From: Apostichopus japonicus
Taxonomy: Eukaryota > Echinodermata > Holothuroidea > Aspidochirotida > Stichopodidae
Length of the DNA stretch: 64,000 nt
Assembly: GCF_037975245.1 (NCBI RefSeq)
Contig: NC_092563.1
Span: 19,238,094-19,302,093 of the forward strand
Direction: 5' to 3'
This document shows, one piece after another, positions 43,672-56,932 of this stretch. The notes beneath the pieces are model-generated. The model worked only from the letters and a program-made list of their open reading frames with translations. It did no database searches and was not told where the DNA came from. The position numbers and the translations under genes were made by a program. Numbering within the stretch: position 1 is the first letter of the stretch; the number at the start of each line of letters is the position of its first letter.

Positions 43672-44769
43672 CAGGCGCGGCGGAACAAAAAAGTTATTGG
43701 GGGGGCTAATGTGTGGAGACTATCTAAGCGGAGCGCCACCATCGGTTGGCGCGGAGCGTACAAGAAAATTTTGGGTGATTTCAAACCCCCAGATGGCCGG
43801 AAACGGCACTTCCCGTGTGTTTTATGCTGCGAATACCTAGCCCTAAAATATGGGTCTCAAGTCTGCAATTTCTCAGATTGCACGTAAAAGTCTGTAAAAA
43901 CATTGTAATTTGTATATTCGATGGCGTTTTAAGAGAGTAGCTATTATACTCTTAGTGTACTCGCAAAGACGTTTTTGAGTGTAGTAAGGGCAGTGGCGGA
44001 GCTAGGGGTATTGGTCGGTGGGGGGGGGCAAGAATGGTCTGTAGGGGCGCTTTCGACACTATCTAAGCGGAGCGCCACCACAGGTTGGCGCGGAGCGTAC
44101 AGAAAAATTTTGAGTAAAGATACTCCCTAGATTGCAGGAAATGACCCTTTCCGGGCCTTGCTAATTTGCAGATAAACGGAGAATAAATAGGTGTCGTCGC
44201 CATTTTGTCGGAAAATTACACCAACAGAATATGACAAATGTCAATAGGTATATGAGAGCGCAATAAAATAGTCAATAATAGCGAATAAGTAAAAAGTATA
44301 GTGAAAAGCTGAAAAGGGCGCCAGCAGTCCATTTGAGTCTGTCAGGGGGGGGGGGGCATCCGCCCCCTGACTGTATATATGGACGCTCCGCCACTAAGTA
44401 AGGGGATGTTGGAGAACTGGCTGAAATGAGGCAATTCATTGGACTAAGACGAAGTTGTGTTTACGCTTACTGGTACTCACACTCACTGCTTCCACTTTTC
44501 ACGGGGCGTGAAGACGCGGTTGGGGTGACAATGTGGTCTATAGCCAGGGGACGGGCCGAGGGTCCCCCAGCAATTACTAAAATTATTACACCTATATAGT
44601 ATACGTGTGCATTGGACAGATCGACAAGTATGCATTGAAAAATGGGCAGATGCACGTTTCGGAGCCTTGGTAAATATTGGGGGGGCTTATCATGCATTTG
44701 CCCCCTCAACTTTTTCATTGGGGGGGCTGAGCCCCCCAAGCCCCCCCCCCCCCGGTTCCGCCGCCACTG
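43672..44769. mobile_element. hAT-like MITE carrying a nested MITE, copy 1
   Basis: It runs from CAGGCGCGGCGGAAC to GGTTCCGCCGCCACTG, flanked by the 8-bp direct repeat GTATATGT (43,664-43,671; 44,770-44,777). The hairpin module lies at about 43,720-43,776. A second element (43,991-44,396) is inserted within it. There is no transposase. Confidence 0.9.
43991..44396. mobile_element. Nested MITE inside 43,672-44,769
   Basis: The ends CAGTGGCGGAGC and GCTCCGCCACTA are flanked by the 8-bp direct repeat AGTAAGGG (43,983-43,990; 44,397-44,404). It holds its own copy of the hairpin module at about 44,060-44,112. Confidence 0.88.
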
Positions 44770-46983
44770 GTATATGTACACGTAAGTGCATCACTTCATT
44801 CAAGGTATAAACTCTTCACCCATAATATGTCCGTTCGCTGTGTGTGCATTTAATAAGAAAGTTATGATCGAGGTGGGAAAAAGTTCATGGGAATTTATAT
44901 TCAAGAAGACATGACAAATGCCACATATATTTTACCCTCGGGTACAAGCTATCAGCATGGTGAAAGGTGTGTCAGTGATATAAGTATATGATATAGGCAA
45001 CCTTCTGACTCCATGCATGTATACTGCCACAGCCCAGCTAAAACACACTCTGTTCATTACAGATCTATTTATAACTGAAGTCAATATATCTTTTGCTGTC
45101 AGCCCTTTCGCTACGCAGGTTTACATTCCACGAAGGCTAGTATTATGCCGTGTTCTTTGGAAAATGATATTGATGTGGGATAAGGTTCACTGGGATTTAT
45201 TTTTACAAAGAAAGACGAATGCCATGGGCCTATCTGTTTTTCTGTCTCTTCTCATTGTTTATTTATTTGATCAACTTGATCGAGCTGCTAGCATGCATGC
45301 ATATATACGTGGTGAATGGCTTCTTGGTCGAGTGTATAGCTCCACAAATCCAGACGTACACCACAAAACCGATCGATCGATCTTTTATTTATATGATTAG
45401 TTGTAAATAAAAAACAGGCGGACGTCTTGATAAAACAATGTCAAAATTGGTTTCAATTTTTTGTTATTCATTTACCGTTTTTTTTTGGTTTTACATTAAC
45501 CAGTACGCGAGAAAAATAAACAGTATGGGTGCTCGCGAGGGTATGCCTATCATCATGTGCATACAACACAACGTACTGTACAACGTACGATGTATGTACT
45601 GCGATTCTCATTTAGTTATACGACAAACGTGTTATCAGATAACTATGATGATATTTCCATAGATAACTTGTGTATGAACTAAGATATGTCAATATCTATA
45701 ACTGGAGGCATGATACACCGTTGGGTTAATGAGTATACTTTCGTAATTAGCCTTCGTACTATAGCTGACCTATTCGTACCTCAGGCAATATTAATTTCGT
45801 CATAATGCAATAACTCAACACAGCTTGGATAGCGATCAAACCAAACCATAATACTTCTATATTAGAAAGGATACAAATCAAACGTCTCTGACGATGAATT
45901 GGGTAGTTGCGAACTTCACCGTTAGCCTATATAGGCATGGGAAGAAGGGGCGTTACATAGCAGGTACACAATCACATATACTTCTAGGGAAGCATCACCC
46001 CACCCTCCGCCCCAGAAAACCTGCAGGAGCACATCCCATTTGGAAAGTCTTCAACATCGTTTTAAAATCAAAATATAGCACTATTTTGGATACAGGTATA
46101 CCCTCCATTGTACCAACATTTCTCAACTGAGGGGAAGAAAAGCCGCCTTAGACAACCCAAACGACGACATAACGTGTTAGCCCGTACCCCCCCCCCCCAT
46201 ATCAAAAATGGAGGTTGGGCCCCTGTATGCTACATAGAAACAAAGTCTATCAAGTGAGCAGAACGTGAACACAATCTTCAAAGCTTTGGAAGTTTAACAG
46301 TAATACCGTCATTACATTTAACATATGTTAATACTAGCATGAATATGAGCTGCAAGCAGTCAATTGATTTTTAAGCACAATTATCATTTAATTAGTTACT
46401 TCCTCGGTTATGATCGGAGGTGCCAATTACCTTTGAATGTATAACATGGTCAGAATGGTGTAAAATTGCAACAACACTGCACAGTTAAATTGTAGCTTTT
46501 CAGGAATTCGAGCAACAACAAAAAATTAATTTTATTATATCTTATTATTGAAGAAAAGGTATACGATACATGCAGTTGCACACATGTATCATGCATAAGT
46601 TCGTATTAACCAAGGACTTCGGCAGGCGAGGTGGGTTGTCGGTGACAGTTGTAGTCCGGGTACAGGGGATGGGGTGGGTCTGGAATGACCGGAAGGTACT
46701 TTTCACCTTACTAAAAAATTGCCAAATGGCATTACTAATCAGTGTTGCACTCACACTCTACAAATTAACCAACTAGTTGCATCGGTAGATGTCTTCACTA
46801 AAAGTGCTTTCTCACGCCCTCCGTCCCGGAACAGTCATACAGAGGAACGCCTAACCACGAGTTACATATTATCAGGTGAATTGCCACTGGCGCTATTTCT
46901 TTCCCTTCCACTTCGCTTCCCTAGCTTCCCATTCCCCTCCCTTCCCCCGGGTCCCGTCCTTTCACGCGCCCTCCTTCACCCGC

Positions 46984-47042
46984 TTCTCCCCTCTCCTTTC
47001 ATTCCCCCTCTCCTTTCATTCCCCCTCTCCTTTCATTTCTCC
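46984..47042. repeat. Pyrimidine-rich tandem repeat, about 16-bp unit
   Basis: CCCTCTCCTTTCATTC recurs about 3.5 times. It creates an open frame rich in Pro, Ser and Phe that should not be read as a gene. Confidence 0.85.
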
Positions 47043-47386
47043 CTCACCTTCAGTTCCCACTCTTCACGTCTCCAATTCAGTTCCGGTAGTAACGTCCTGG
47101 ATCGCTGCTTTTTGAAACTGAAAACAATAAAAACTACCTCGTATGGACCTACTTTTACAACGGCGAAGAATTATCGTGAATTCCTTGTCACAAAACAAGG
47201 AAAGCTATACCTCCAAGAAAGCAGACCTAGATAAGAATGATTAACGAGCTTACATTACACAGCGCCCGTACGGAAGCTTAAAACTGCCATCAACGTAAGA
47301 AAACTTTGCCCCAAATAAGTCAACATTTTTCAGTAAATTGTTTAGATAACAAGATAATATCTTATCAAAAATCAGAACAATGTTGG

Positions 47387-47413
47387 ATTGCTCAGTTGCT
47401 TTAACTGAGCAAT
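47387..47413. repeat. 11-bp stem hairpin
   Basis: ATTGCTCAGTT and AACTGAGCAAT flank the loop GCTTT. The strand and function are unknown. No run of T follows, and the setting is not bacterial, so no terminator is claimed. Confidence 0.8.
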
Positions 47414-48368
47414 TGAACATTTTTCTGCAAATTATTTAATTGACAACTTATCAGATCTCGCCAATTCAGCAGTTTTCTGAAAATGTTCAATTGTTCACTT
47501 CGCTAGTGTGTGCGTATGAATATCATGTTGAATGACTTGTGTATATAGATCTAGATCGCCGGTAAAGCTGTATATATATATATATATATGAGTGGTATCA
47601 AGTAGTGAACTGCGTTTTGTTTACAGTTCTCATTATTGAAGTTCCGAATCTGTACTTTTTGCTTTATTGTATACTTTGGAGAATCCGTAAACAGGTAGGC
47701 TTAATAAGGAAACATTTTTATCTGTTTCAGCCGATGCGATTTGAACGTCGCGGAAATAAGTTTTAGTACAATTTGCAGCCTTCATATAGACCTACACGGG
47801 CTATATAGTTTTTGTTATTTAAATCATGTTAATTACTTTTAGCCTAGTACTATAACTTATATTTAGCTAGTTATACTAGTAGTATACACACATTCACATA
47901 GTAGAAATGGAACAATCCATTGCGGGTTTGTAAAATGATATCTGTTTCGAAAATATTCGTTAATAAAATATTGTGCATTTGTATAGATATGTGAGAGGAA
48001 TGGGGGGGGGGAAGGAGGCGAGCATGGGGAGATAATGGTCGGTATAAGGGGAAGAGGTTATACAGAGCTGTGGATATTTGATGGGTTGCATGTGAGTTTT
48101 GTGAAATTGTTTATCACAAAATGTAGATGATTATATACACATTTTAAAATACTTTATTTGTGTAAATGTTTGTGGCGTACTTTGCGCATCCAATATATGC
48201 GACACCAGACTTCAGTTTGATCATATAGACGCCTAAATGATACAGATTAAAAGTATTTAGTTTACAAGCTGAAACCTGTATTAAAGATGGCCTCTTTGTA
48301 GAGCTAAATGGAGAGCTTATCATTACTCCTGGAAATGTAGTCAGTGCAACATAGACCTTCACTACGCC

Positions 48369-49608
48369 CATGGGCGGCGATCATGGGGGGGATGGGGGGG
48401 ACATGTCCCCCCCCCAATATTTTAGGTGGGGGGATATAGTATCTAATATCCCCCCCCCCAATATTTGGTGGCATAGTTTTTTTTAAGCATATGTTTTGTA
48501 TTTTTTTATGATATCGCTAGTAATTTCAAAATAGAAAATGCTTAGATGCAACTTACAAAGCCTGGGAAGTGCCATTCCATCGATCTGGGAGGGATTTTCG
48601 GCCAAAATTTTCTTTTGCGCTTCGCGCCAACTTATGGTGGCGCAACAATTAAAAAGTCTGGGTACAAGCTTTGCCCCTCCCTTGGCAAATTCCTCGCAAG
48701 GCGCCTGTGTAACCGTGTCACAATTTGTTACTATATATGACCAAAAGTTGTTTTTACTTTTTTTCTTTCGAAATGAATAGCTAGACGGACCGCATCCGTA
48801 ATGAAATTTGGTTTGCCTCTTGTGTATGAGTGTAAGTACGTACAATCATCTATATGATCCACATCGATATGGGTTCACTAGGTTTCCATTTGGCCTGTTT
48901 CCTACAAGATTTCTAACCGCAGGTGCGTAGCAAAGGGAGGGGGGCAAAGGGTGGAGACCGCCCCTCCCCCTCAAGCATATTTTTTGGGTATTTTCTATGA
49001 TATCGAAGTTTTATAGTAGCCGTTATAAGAGGTTTTAATATTTGTACACCAATGATTTAACTGTGTCTGAATTTTCGAAAATTCCTTGACCAACATTCTT
49101 CATCATACTTCCCTCTACTCGTTCAATTTTGACCGGTCTGTTAGGGGTTGAGGGGGTTTTTTCTATATTGGTTGTCCATAGATGAAATTTTGTGCAACAT
49201 TATGGGTATGTTTTGAAGTCAATTTATTATTCAAATTCTGAACAAATGATGGGCTTAAAACCTTGAAAAGTGGGGCTGACGGGTATTGTGGGGCGTTACG
49301 TAGAATTAGCTACAAAAGCAATGATCCACAGGAGATGCAACATGATGTGTGACTGGTGACAATCTTGAAAAAAGGTTATGAATGAAAAAAAAACTATTAG
49401 GAAAAACTTGGTTCTCAGGCAAAAGTGTACATCTGGTTGGTCATTTTCAAGCCCGAGAAGTGCCATTTCCGGTGATCTGGGGTCTATCAAAACCAGAAAT
49501 TTTCTTGTACGCTGCGCGCCAACCAATGGTGGCGCTTCGCTTTGATAGTAATTCGCCTGCACCCAAGCATATGTCCCCCCCAATATTTGAAACAGATCGC
49601 CGCCCCTG
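48369..49608. mobile_element. hAT-like MITE of the CATGGGCG family
   Basis: The left end CATGGGCGGCGATCATGG pairs with the right end GATCGCCGCCCCTG. It has the same C/G-run layout (GGACATGTCCCCCCCC) as the 19,871-20,658 element. The hairpin module is present twice, at about 48,605-48,650 and 49,497-49,545. No clear target duplication is left. Confidence 0.75.
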
Positions 49609-51125
49609 CCTGCACAATGAGGTTTTACAAAGTAGTTTGATACAAAGTACAACTTATGGCTGATTGTGGTTTCTACGGAAGCCTGTACTTTCCATCATAT
49701 CAAAGTGAAAAACGTGTTTATCTGCAGAGTATTTTTTTACTCGGAGTACACTTCGTTAGTTCGTTTTAGTCAAAATGTAAATTGTTTGTTGTAGTGTTTT
49801 TATTTTTTCTTGCCATGTCCAATCAGTTGATGCGATCATATAGGATGCATAGCTCATCAACATGGAATGTTTTCAATATTTTGTAGTTTGAAGGGTTAGA
49901 AAACAATATACTGAGTGAAAGAAAAGTCGTCATTCGCTCACAAAGTGACAGCCACCCAGCGATCTGTCATTTTGTACACCCATGACCCAGGATCTTCCAT
50001 AAGGAATCTGCTTAGCGTATGCAATGCAATATAAGCTAGTGTAAGCGAGGAAATTTACACTGAGCAATGACATTACTTTTTCGATCGGTGTTTAATGAAC
50101 TGGGCAAATTAAACGAATAACCAGTCGCCTGCTAGGTTTACTCTACCGTTGAGATCACTCACTGCGAACATTGTTGATTACCGGATATTAAGCTATACCG
50201 ACGTTGAAACAGAAACATATTGATGTTATTCCTACTGATATCATTTACATCTGGTAGCATTTTGCCATTTTCCCGAGGAACTGATACCACGGCCGCGCCC
50301 CAATTTCAGTAAAACACAGTTCCGTACAAGACTAGTGATAGGACTAATTTACGTTATTATTCAGTCTTCCAAGCTATACCGTTCTGTGTTTCCATAGTCG
50401 GCTCATTTATGCCGCTCTAGATAAATCGCTTTTGATGTTTAAACTACACCACATTGAACTGCTCCTCAGACACATCCTCCATTCAAGATCGAGTCACCCT
50501 TTCAATGCGGCCTGGGATTCGCCGGGCCTATAGCTAGTAGTATATAGTACTAGCTAGACGACGTAACATGGCTTTTGTATTCGGAGATGAAACTGAGAGG
50601 GTGCAACGTGGGTCCAGTGTGGAAGGCAGGGAGGGGGGGGGGACCGGGACTAATTGGAGCGGGTGGAGATGTTCGTGTAATATATACCATGGTGTATTAA
50701 GTCTATATATGTGTATATGTTTGCGAAATATTATCCCGGATAAATTAAATATCTTGAAATAACATAATAAATTAATAGTAATTGAAGGGCCTTTCAGACG
50801 GCAGGTTTTACAATTATCGTACAAAGCTGGTCATTTTCCTCTTCTTCTTTTCTTTGTATGCTATTAAACACAGTTATAATAATAATATAATATAATAATG
50901 TCATCGAGCCTAAATGTCATCGTGACCCTTTTCAAGGTCTGCATTTTTCTTCAGTATAAAAAATAGTAGAATACCATATGCTTATATATTTCCCGGACCC
51001 TTAATTGACCCCAAGGCTGTACTGTCCCCTTGATCCGTGGGCGTGGACTGTGTTGTTCCAACCCCCCCCCAATCCAACCCATCTGGTTGCACCACCAGTA
51101 GGCCTCGTTAATTTAACTGCTAGAC
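49609..51125. other. No gene recognised
   Basis: No coding frame, tRNA or clear repeat is found, apart from G and C runs (about 50,632; 51,062) and short AT repeats at 50,876-50,900. Confidence 0.4.
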
Positions 51126-51291
51126 CAGGGGCGTATCCAGGATTTTCCAATAGGGGGGCGCCAGGCATGAATGATCGCCGTCCTGGGGGATAGGTCTAAG
51201 GGGAGGGGTGGACAAATTTTGCTTTCGAAGAAGGGCTGAAATGCAAAATGGTGCCGTATGTGACCCATTTTTTGACCTTAATAATAAGCAA

Positions 51292-52300
51292 CAGGCGCGG
51301 CGGAATGGAAAAATTATTGGGGGGGGGGGGGGGGCTTATGTGTGGAGACTATCTAAGCGGAGCGCCACCATCGGTTGGCGCGGAGCGTACAAGAAAATTT
51401 TCGGTTTTTTCAAACCCCCAGATGGCCGGAAACGGCACTTCCCGAGTGTTTTATGCTGCGAATACCTAGCCCTAAAATATGGGTCTCAAGCTTGCAATTT
51501 CTCAGATTGCACGTAAAAGCTTGTAAAAACATTGTAATTTGTATGGTGTTTTAAGAGAGTAGCTATTACTCGTAGTGTACTCGCAAAGACGTTTTTGAGT
51601 GTAGTAAGGGCAGTGGCGGAGCTAGGGGTATCGGTCAGGTGGGGGGGGGGGCAAGAATGGTCTGTAGTGGCGCTTTCGACACTATCTAAGCGGAGCGCCA
51701 CCACAGGTTGGCGCGGAGCGTACAGAAAATTTTTGAGTAAAGTTACTCCCTAGATTGCAGGAAATGACCCTTTCCGGGCCTTGCTAATTTGCAGATAAAC
51801 GGAGAACAAATAGGTGTCGTCGCCATTTTGTCGGAAAATTACACCAACAGAATATGACAAATGTCAATAGGTATATGAGAGCGCAATAAAATAGTCAATA
51901 ATTGAGAATAAGTTAGAAGTAGTGAAAAGATGAAAAGGGCGCCAGCAGTCAAATTGAGTCCGTCAGGAGGGGGGGGGGGGATCCGCCCCCTGACTGTATA
52001 TATGGACGCTCCGCCACTAAGTAAGGGGATGTTGGAGAACTGGCTGAAATGAGGCAAGTCATTGGCCTAAGACGAAGTTGTGTTACGCTTACCGGTACTC
52101 ACACTAACTGCTTCCACTTTTCACGGGGCGTGAAGACGCGGTTGGGGTGACAATGTGGTCTATAGCCAGAGGACGGGCCGAGGGACCAGGGTCCCCCAGC
52201 AATTACTAAAATTATTACACCTATATAGTATACGTGTGCATCTCCATTTTTTCATTGGGGGCTGAGCCACCCCCCAAGCCCCCCGGTTCCGCCGCCACTG
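51292..52300. mobile_element. Middle MITE of the nest (same family as 43,672-44,769)
   Basis: It runs from CAGGCGCGGCGGAAT to GGTTCCGCCGCCACTG, flanked by the 8-bp repeat ATAAGCAA (51,284-51,291; 52,301-52,308). It is nearly identical to 43,672-44,769 but shorter near the right end. The hairpin module is at about 51,348-51,400. Confidence 0.92.
51611..52019. mobile_element. Inner MITE of the nest
   Basis: The ends CAGTGGCGGAGC and GCTCCGCCACTA are flanked by AGTAAGGG (51,603-51,610; 52,020-52,027), the same internal site as in 43,672-44,769. Hairpin module at about 51,685-51,735. Confidence 0.9.
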
Positions 52301-52625
52301 ATAAGCAACGTTTCCAGTAAAAATGGACACAAAATGCACAATTTAGTATGGCTGGCATGTCGCTTAGTGTTTATAGTGATAATACAAACACAAATACCAT
52401 CTATGTTTCTAAAACTATTATGCCGCCGAACTTCGCCAGAACCTTTTTTTGGCAAACAAAAAATAAAGCACACGGGAGGGGGGGGGGGGTTGAGTGATCA
52501 CCGACATCTCACATAAAGGTCGTCATCAATTTTTTTTTTTTTTTTTTGCTAAACTTTTTTTTTTTTTGGTGACGGCCAATAGGGGGCGCGCGCCTGTTGC
52601 GCCCCCTGGATACGCCCCTGTAGAC

Positions 52626-53724
52626 TGCTGCACCGCGTATACCATGCAATCCAGCCCAGAGCATAATGGACCATTATAGTCATAAACACACGTGGATACA
52701 TATTTCATTAATTTCGGTGGATTGCTGCATGCATGACTGACTGCTCCTCATTTTTGAAATAGACACTTTCTGCAAACCTTGAGTATACTATTGATATGAG
52801 TAGGCCAGACCGACAACTTCGGTTGTTCCTGATTGGGTAATTTTCTTATGAAGAAGTGTTAGACATAGATCAAACAATGTGAGGTTCGCTAAAGTTAAAA
52901 CAAAGGTGAGATTTACCCAATCCTTCTGTAATTGGCAAACTAGGAAGAAAACAACGAATGAGATTTTGAATTTGAATGTGAGCCTGATTTAGGCTATATT
53001 GTAGGCCTAGCGTAGGCCTAAGTCAATAGCTTATAATGCCTAACAATGTATCCTGTGAGTTATTGACGGGTTCTGCGAAATGCGAAAACAACATAAAATT
53101 GCGAAAATATCACGGCGAATCGGTTTCATTCAGAATTCTGACTGTAAAGATCGGTTATTTTACCACTTACACATTTACAGATTTTCAGCATCAATATCAC
53201 ACAGTCCTATTTGACCAGGAGTAGAAAAGAACTAGGGCCTAGCTATGTTACTATACTTAGTATAATGGAGGTGTACGGTAAATTTGCTTGTCTCCCAAAC
53301 TTCCCCTACTGTGTTACACATATTGTACGTAGCTGCACTGACAGTTGCTCTGCTCGTACTGTAAGTCAAAATTTAACCAGATTTTCAATCGCAAGTTTAA
53401 TCTACAAAGCCCTAATGGAAACGGCCAAAATTGCCATCCATGGTTGAAACAATGAAACAACAGCTTTGTATTGTGAGACACCTCGGTGGATTATTTCACC
53501 CATTTAACGGAATTATATTGTAAAGTTCAACGTGAATTTAGGATAACTTTTCCTTGCCTCAAGTAGCTTGACTTCTGACCTTTACAAGTATAATGCTTTC
53601 TATTTCTGATGGAATCTTGTCCAACCATCAATGAAATCACATTGCTGAAGGATATTACTAGAAACAGCTGAATACCACTATCCTTTTAAAGAACATTAAT
53701 GCGCTTTCGCAAATTTACCGTTTA
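52626..53724. other. No gene recognised
   Basis: Ordinary AT-rich sequence. Open frames of about 60-78 codons (53,036; 53,211) match nothing I know. Confidence 0.4.
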
Positions 53725-54355
53725 CATATCAAGCTTACAAACTGAGGCAGTGCTTTATTGAAAGGGGCTCAATTGAAATGGAGCAATGTTATAACCTTTT
53801 TGTATGGAACAAAGCTTTCTGATTTGAACTTTTTAAGAACAAATGTACAGTAATAATGTTTGTTCAATAGGTTGAATTAAGATTAAAGGTATGTTAAATA
53901 GTAAAGTGAGTATGTTTAAATTAAATAATGTTAAACTACATTATTTATCGTACAGCTAGTAGCCTAGTACATCTCTCACTCATTCACATTATCCTCAAAG
54001 AATGAATCACTACTGAGTAGGTACGAGGTTGAGTATATGTTTACATACCAAACCTACAAACTTCAACAGTGCTCAATCAAAATGAGCTAATATATATTTG
54101 GAATGGAGCGATGTAATAACCTTTTGTAAGGAACAGAGCTTTCTGAACTAAACAAAAGAACAAATGTAATAATGTTAAATAGGTTAAGTGATGATTAAAA
54201 GTAGGGTAAATACAGTAGTAAAGTGAGTATATACGCTGTATGTATTTAAATTAAATAATGTTTAAACTACATTAAATGTATCATATATCAGTACATCTCT
54301 CATACATTCACATTATCCTCAAAGAATGAATAAAAAATGAGTATATACAGTACAG
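53725..54355. repeat. Diverged tandem duplication, about 315-bp unit
   Basis: Two blocks (about 53,725-54,037 and 54,040-54,355) share, in order, ACAAACT, GGAACAAAGCTTTCTGA, AAGAACAAATGTA, TTAAATTAAATAATG and CACATTATCCTCAAAGAATG. Indels separate them. Confidence 0.85.
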
Positions 54356-55348
54356 TAGGTACAGTACAATGGAGACAAAATCTATGTGATGGTGATGGCA
54401 TACATGTGTGATAGCTTAGATTGTAAACGCGATAACTCAAAAAGAGAAATGGTGATTGAACTTAATATTTGTGGTACCCTGTACAGTATGTGAATCACTT
54501 TACTGAGTACAAGAATTCTATTGTTTTTGTGTGAAGGTCAAAGATCATTGGTGGTCAACAGAAGTGAAAGTCTGAAAACGGACAACTCTGATGGTGCAGA
54601 GCTACAGTATGATTATTTACATACCTAGTGTGTGTACTGTGTACCCACCTCAGAGAGTTCAAAGAATCCTTTCGCTTGTTCTATAGGTCAGTCAACAAAT
54701 GTAAAATCCTCTAAGCATGATAATACAAAAAGAAAACGTTGGTTAACAGCTTCATGGTACATACTGTAGATTGACAATAGTGTTTAAAAGAACAGTTTCC
54801 TTATCGTTCTTCATGGAGGTCAATGGTCATGTGAGATAATTTGAGGTTGAATTTTAATAACTGCAAAAAACTTCAATAGTATAGTGTAGCTTTCTGTTTT
54901 GTACAGTACAGCAATTTCTTGCATAACAAGTTCTCTGCAGGAAGTCACTGATGACTACTTAGTTTTTACCAAGGAACAGAAGCTCCCTGTTGTGCATAGA
55001 TACTTTTCTAGTACAACCCTACTACATGTACAGTTGTACTTCCTTCAAACATAATTACCATCAGTAAATGCGACGCTGACACCTATTATGCATCATACAA
55101 TGGATGTAATTACTAATACAAAATATTCTCCAATAAAGTGTTTCTTAAAACTAGATATTTGGTAGCCTTTATTTGCGTTTGCTGAACTTCAAAGGACGCT
55201 ATTAACTAATTACCCAAGAAATTTGCCATAATTTGGATTATTTAACTACCATAGAGAAAGTTAATTTGATTGGTTTCGTAACTGTAGCAGGTAGACTTTT
55301 CCTGTTTGCGTAATAAAGATTCACATTATCATTCTAAAATGTTTGCCC
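54356..55348. other. No gene recognised
   Basis: AT-rich sequence with many TACAGTA and TGTACAG steps; nothing else noted. Confidence 0.4.
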
Positions 55349-56932
55349 TGATGTCGTTTGTACCACTAGTCCACTTCCATACATTGTATGATGTCACTAG
55401 TCCACTTGTGTACATTGTATGATGTCACTAATCCATTTTTGTACATTGTATGATATCACTAGTTCACTTGTGAACATTGTATGATGTCACTATTCCACTT
55501 CTGTACATTGTATGATGTCACTAGTCCACTTGTGTACATTGTATGATGTCACTAATCCACTTGTGTACATTGTATGATGTCACTAATCCATTTTTGTACA
55601 TTGTATGATATCACTAGTTCACTTGTGAACATTGTATGATGTCACTATTCCACTTCTGTACATTGTATGATGTCACTAGTCCACTTGTGTACATTGTATG
55701 ATATCACTAGTCCACTTGTGTACATTGTATGATATCACTAGTTCACTTGTGTACATTGTATGATGTCACTAGTCCACTTGTGTACATTGTATGATGTCAC
55801 TAATCCATTTTTGTACATTGTATGATATCACTAGTTCACTTGTGAACATTGTATGATGTCACTATTCCACTTCTGTACATTGTATGATGTCACTAGTCCA
55901 CTTCTGTACATTGAATTGTACCACTAGTCCACTTCTATACATTGTATAATGTCACTAGTCCACTTGTGTACATTGTATGATGTCACTAATCCACTTGTGT
56001 ACATTGTATGATGTCACTAGTTCACGTGTGTACATTGTATGATATCACTAGTTCACTTGTGTACATTGTATGGTGTCACTAACTATCCACTTCTGTACAT
56101 TGAATTATACCACTAGTGACTAGTCCACTTCTATTCATTGTATGATGTCACTAGTTCACTTGTGTACATTGTATGATATCACTAGTTCACTTGTGTACAT
56201 TGTATGATGTCACTAGTCCACTTGTGTGCATTGTATGATGTCACTAATCCACTTGTGTACATTGTATGATGTCACTAGTCCACTTCTGTACATTGTATGA
56301 TGTCACTAGTCCACTTGTGTACATTGTATGATGTCACTAGTCCACTTGTGTACATTGTATGATGTCACTAGTCCACTTGTGTACATTGTATGATGTCACT
56401 AGTCCACTTCTGTACATTGAATTGTACCACTAGTCCACTTCTATATATTGTATAATGTCACTAGTCCACTTGTGTACATTGTATGATGTCACTAGTTCAC
56501 TTGTGTACATTGTATGATATCACTAGTCCACTTCTGTACATTGTATGATGTCACTAGTTCATTTCTGTACATTGTATGATGTCACTAATCCACTTCTGTA
56601 CATTGAAATTATACCACTAGTCCACTTCTATTCATTGTATGATGTCACTAGTCCACTTGTGTACATTGTATGATGTCACTAGTCCACTTGTGTACATTGT
56701 ATGATGTCACTAGTCCACTTGTGTACATTGTATGATATCACTAGTCCACTTGTGTACATTGTATGATGTCACTAGTCCACTTGTGTACATTGTATGATGT
56801 CACTAGTCCACTTGTGTACATTGTATGATGTCACTAGTCCACTTGTGTACATTGTATGGTGTCACTAGTCCACTTGTGTACATTGTATGATATCACTAGT
56901 CCACTTGTGTACATTGTATGGTGTCACTAGTA
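55349..56932. repeat. 31-bp minisatellite, about 50 units, with higher-order structure
   Basis: The consensus unit is CACTAGTCCACTTGTGTACA followed by TTGTATGATGT (31 bp). The variants TTTTTGTAC, CTTGTGAAC and CTATTCC recur as a fixed series starting at 55,426, 55,581 and 55,798, which are 5 and 7 units apart. A few units carry small indels (for example GAATTGTACCACTAG). There are no spacers between units. Confidence 0.95.

Larger units (their letters stand above)
44778..48368. other. No gene recognised
   Basis: Open frames up to 171 codons exist (45,017-45,400; 46,719-47,234) but show no domain, and the second owes its length to a pyrimidine tandem repeat. A (TA)n lies at 47,572-47,589 and a hairpin at 47,387-47,413. 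Confidence 0.4.
51126..52620. mobile_element. Outer MITE of a three-deep nest
   Basis: The ends CAGGGGCGTATCCAGG and CCTGGATACGCCCCTG are perfect complements over 16 bp. The 5-bp repeat TAGAC flanks them (51,121-51,125; 52,621-52,625). About two thirds of the body is the inserted element 51,292-52,300. The right part holds T runs (52,531-52,567). Confidence 0.88.

Noticed and set aside
45017-45400. A 127-codon frame with a hydrophobic stretch
   Set aside because: No family resemblance, no paired exons, and no support from a second copy. Expected by chance in this much AT-rich DNA.
46719-47234. A 171-codon frame
   Set aside because: It is driven by a CCTCTCCTTTCATT tandem repeat, shows no domain, and no splice or homology support.
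55349-56932. CRISPR-like array
   Set aside because: The units are contiguous 31-bp copies without unique spacers, in a eukaryotic genome with no cas genes. It is a minisatellite.
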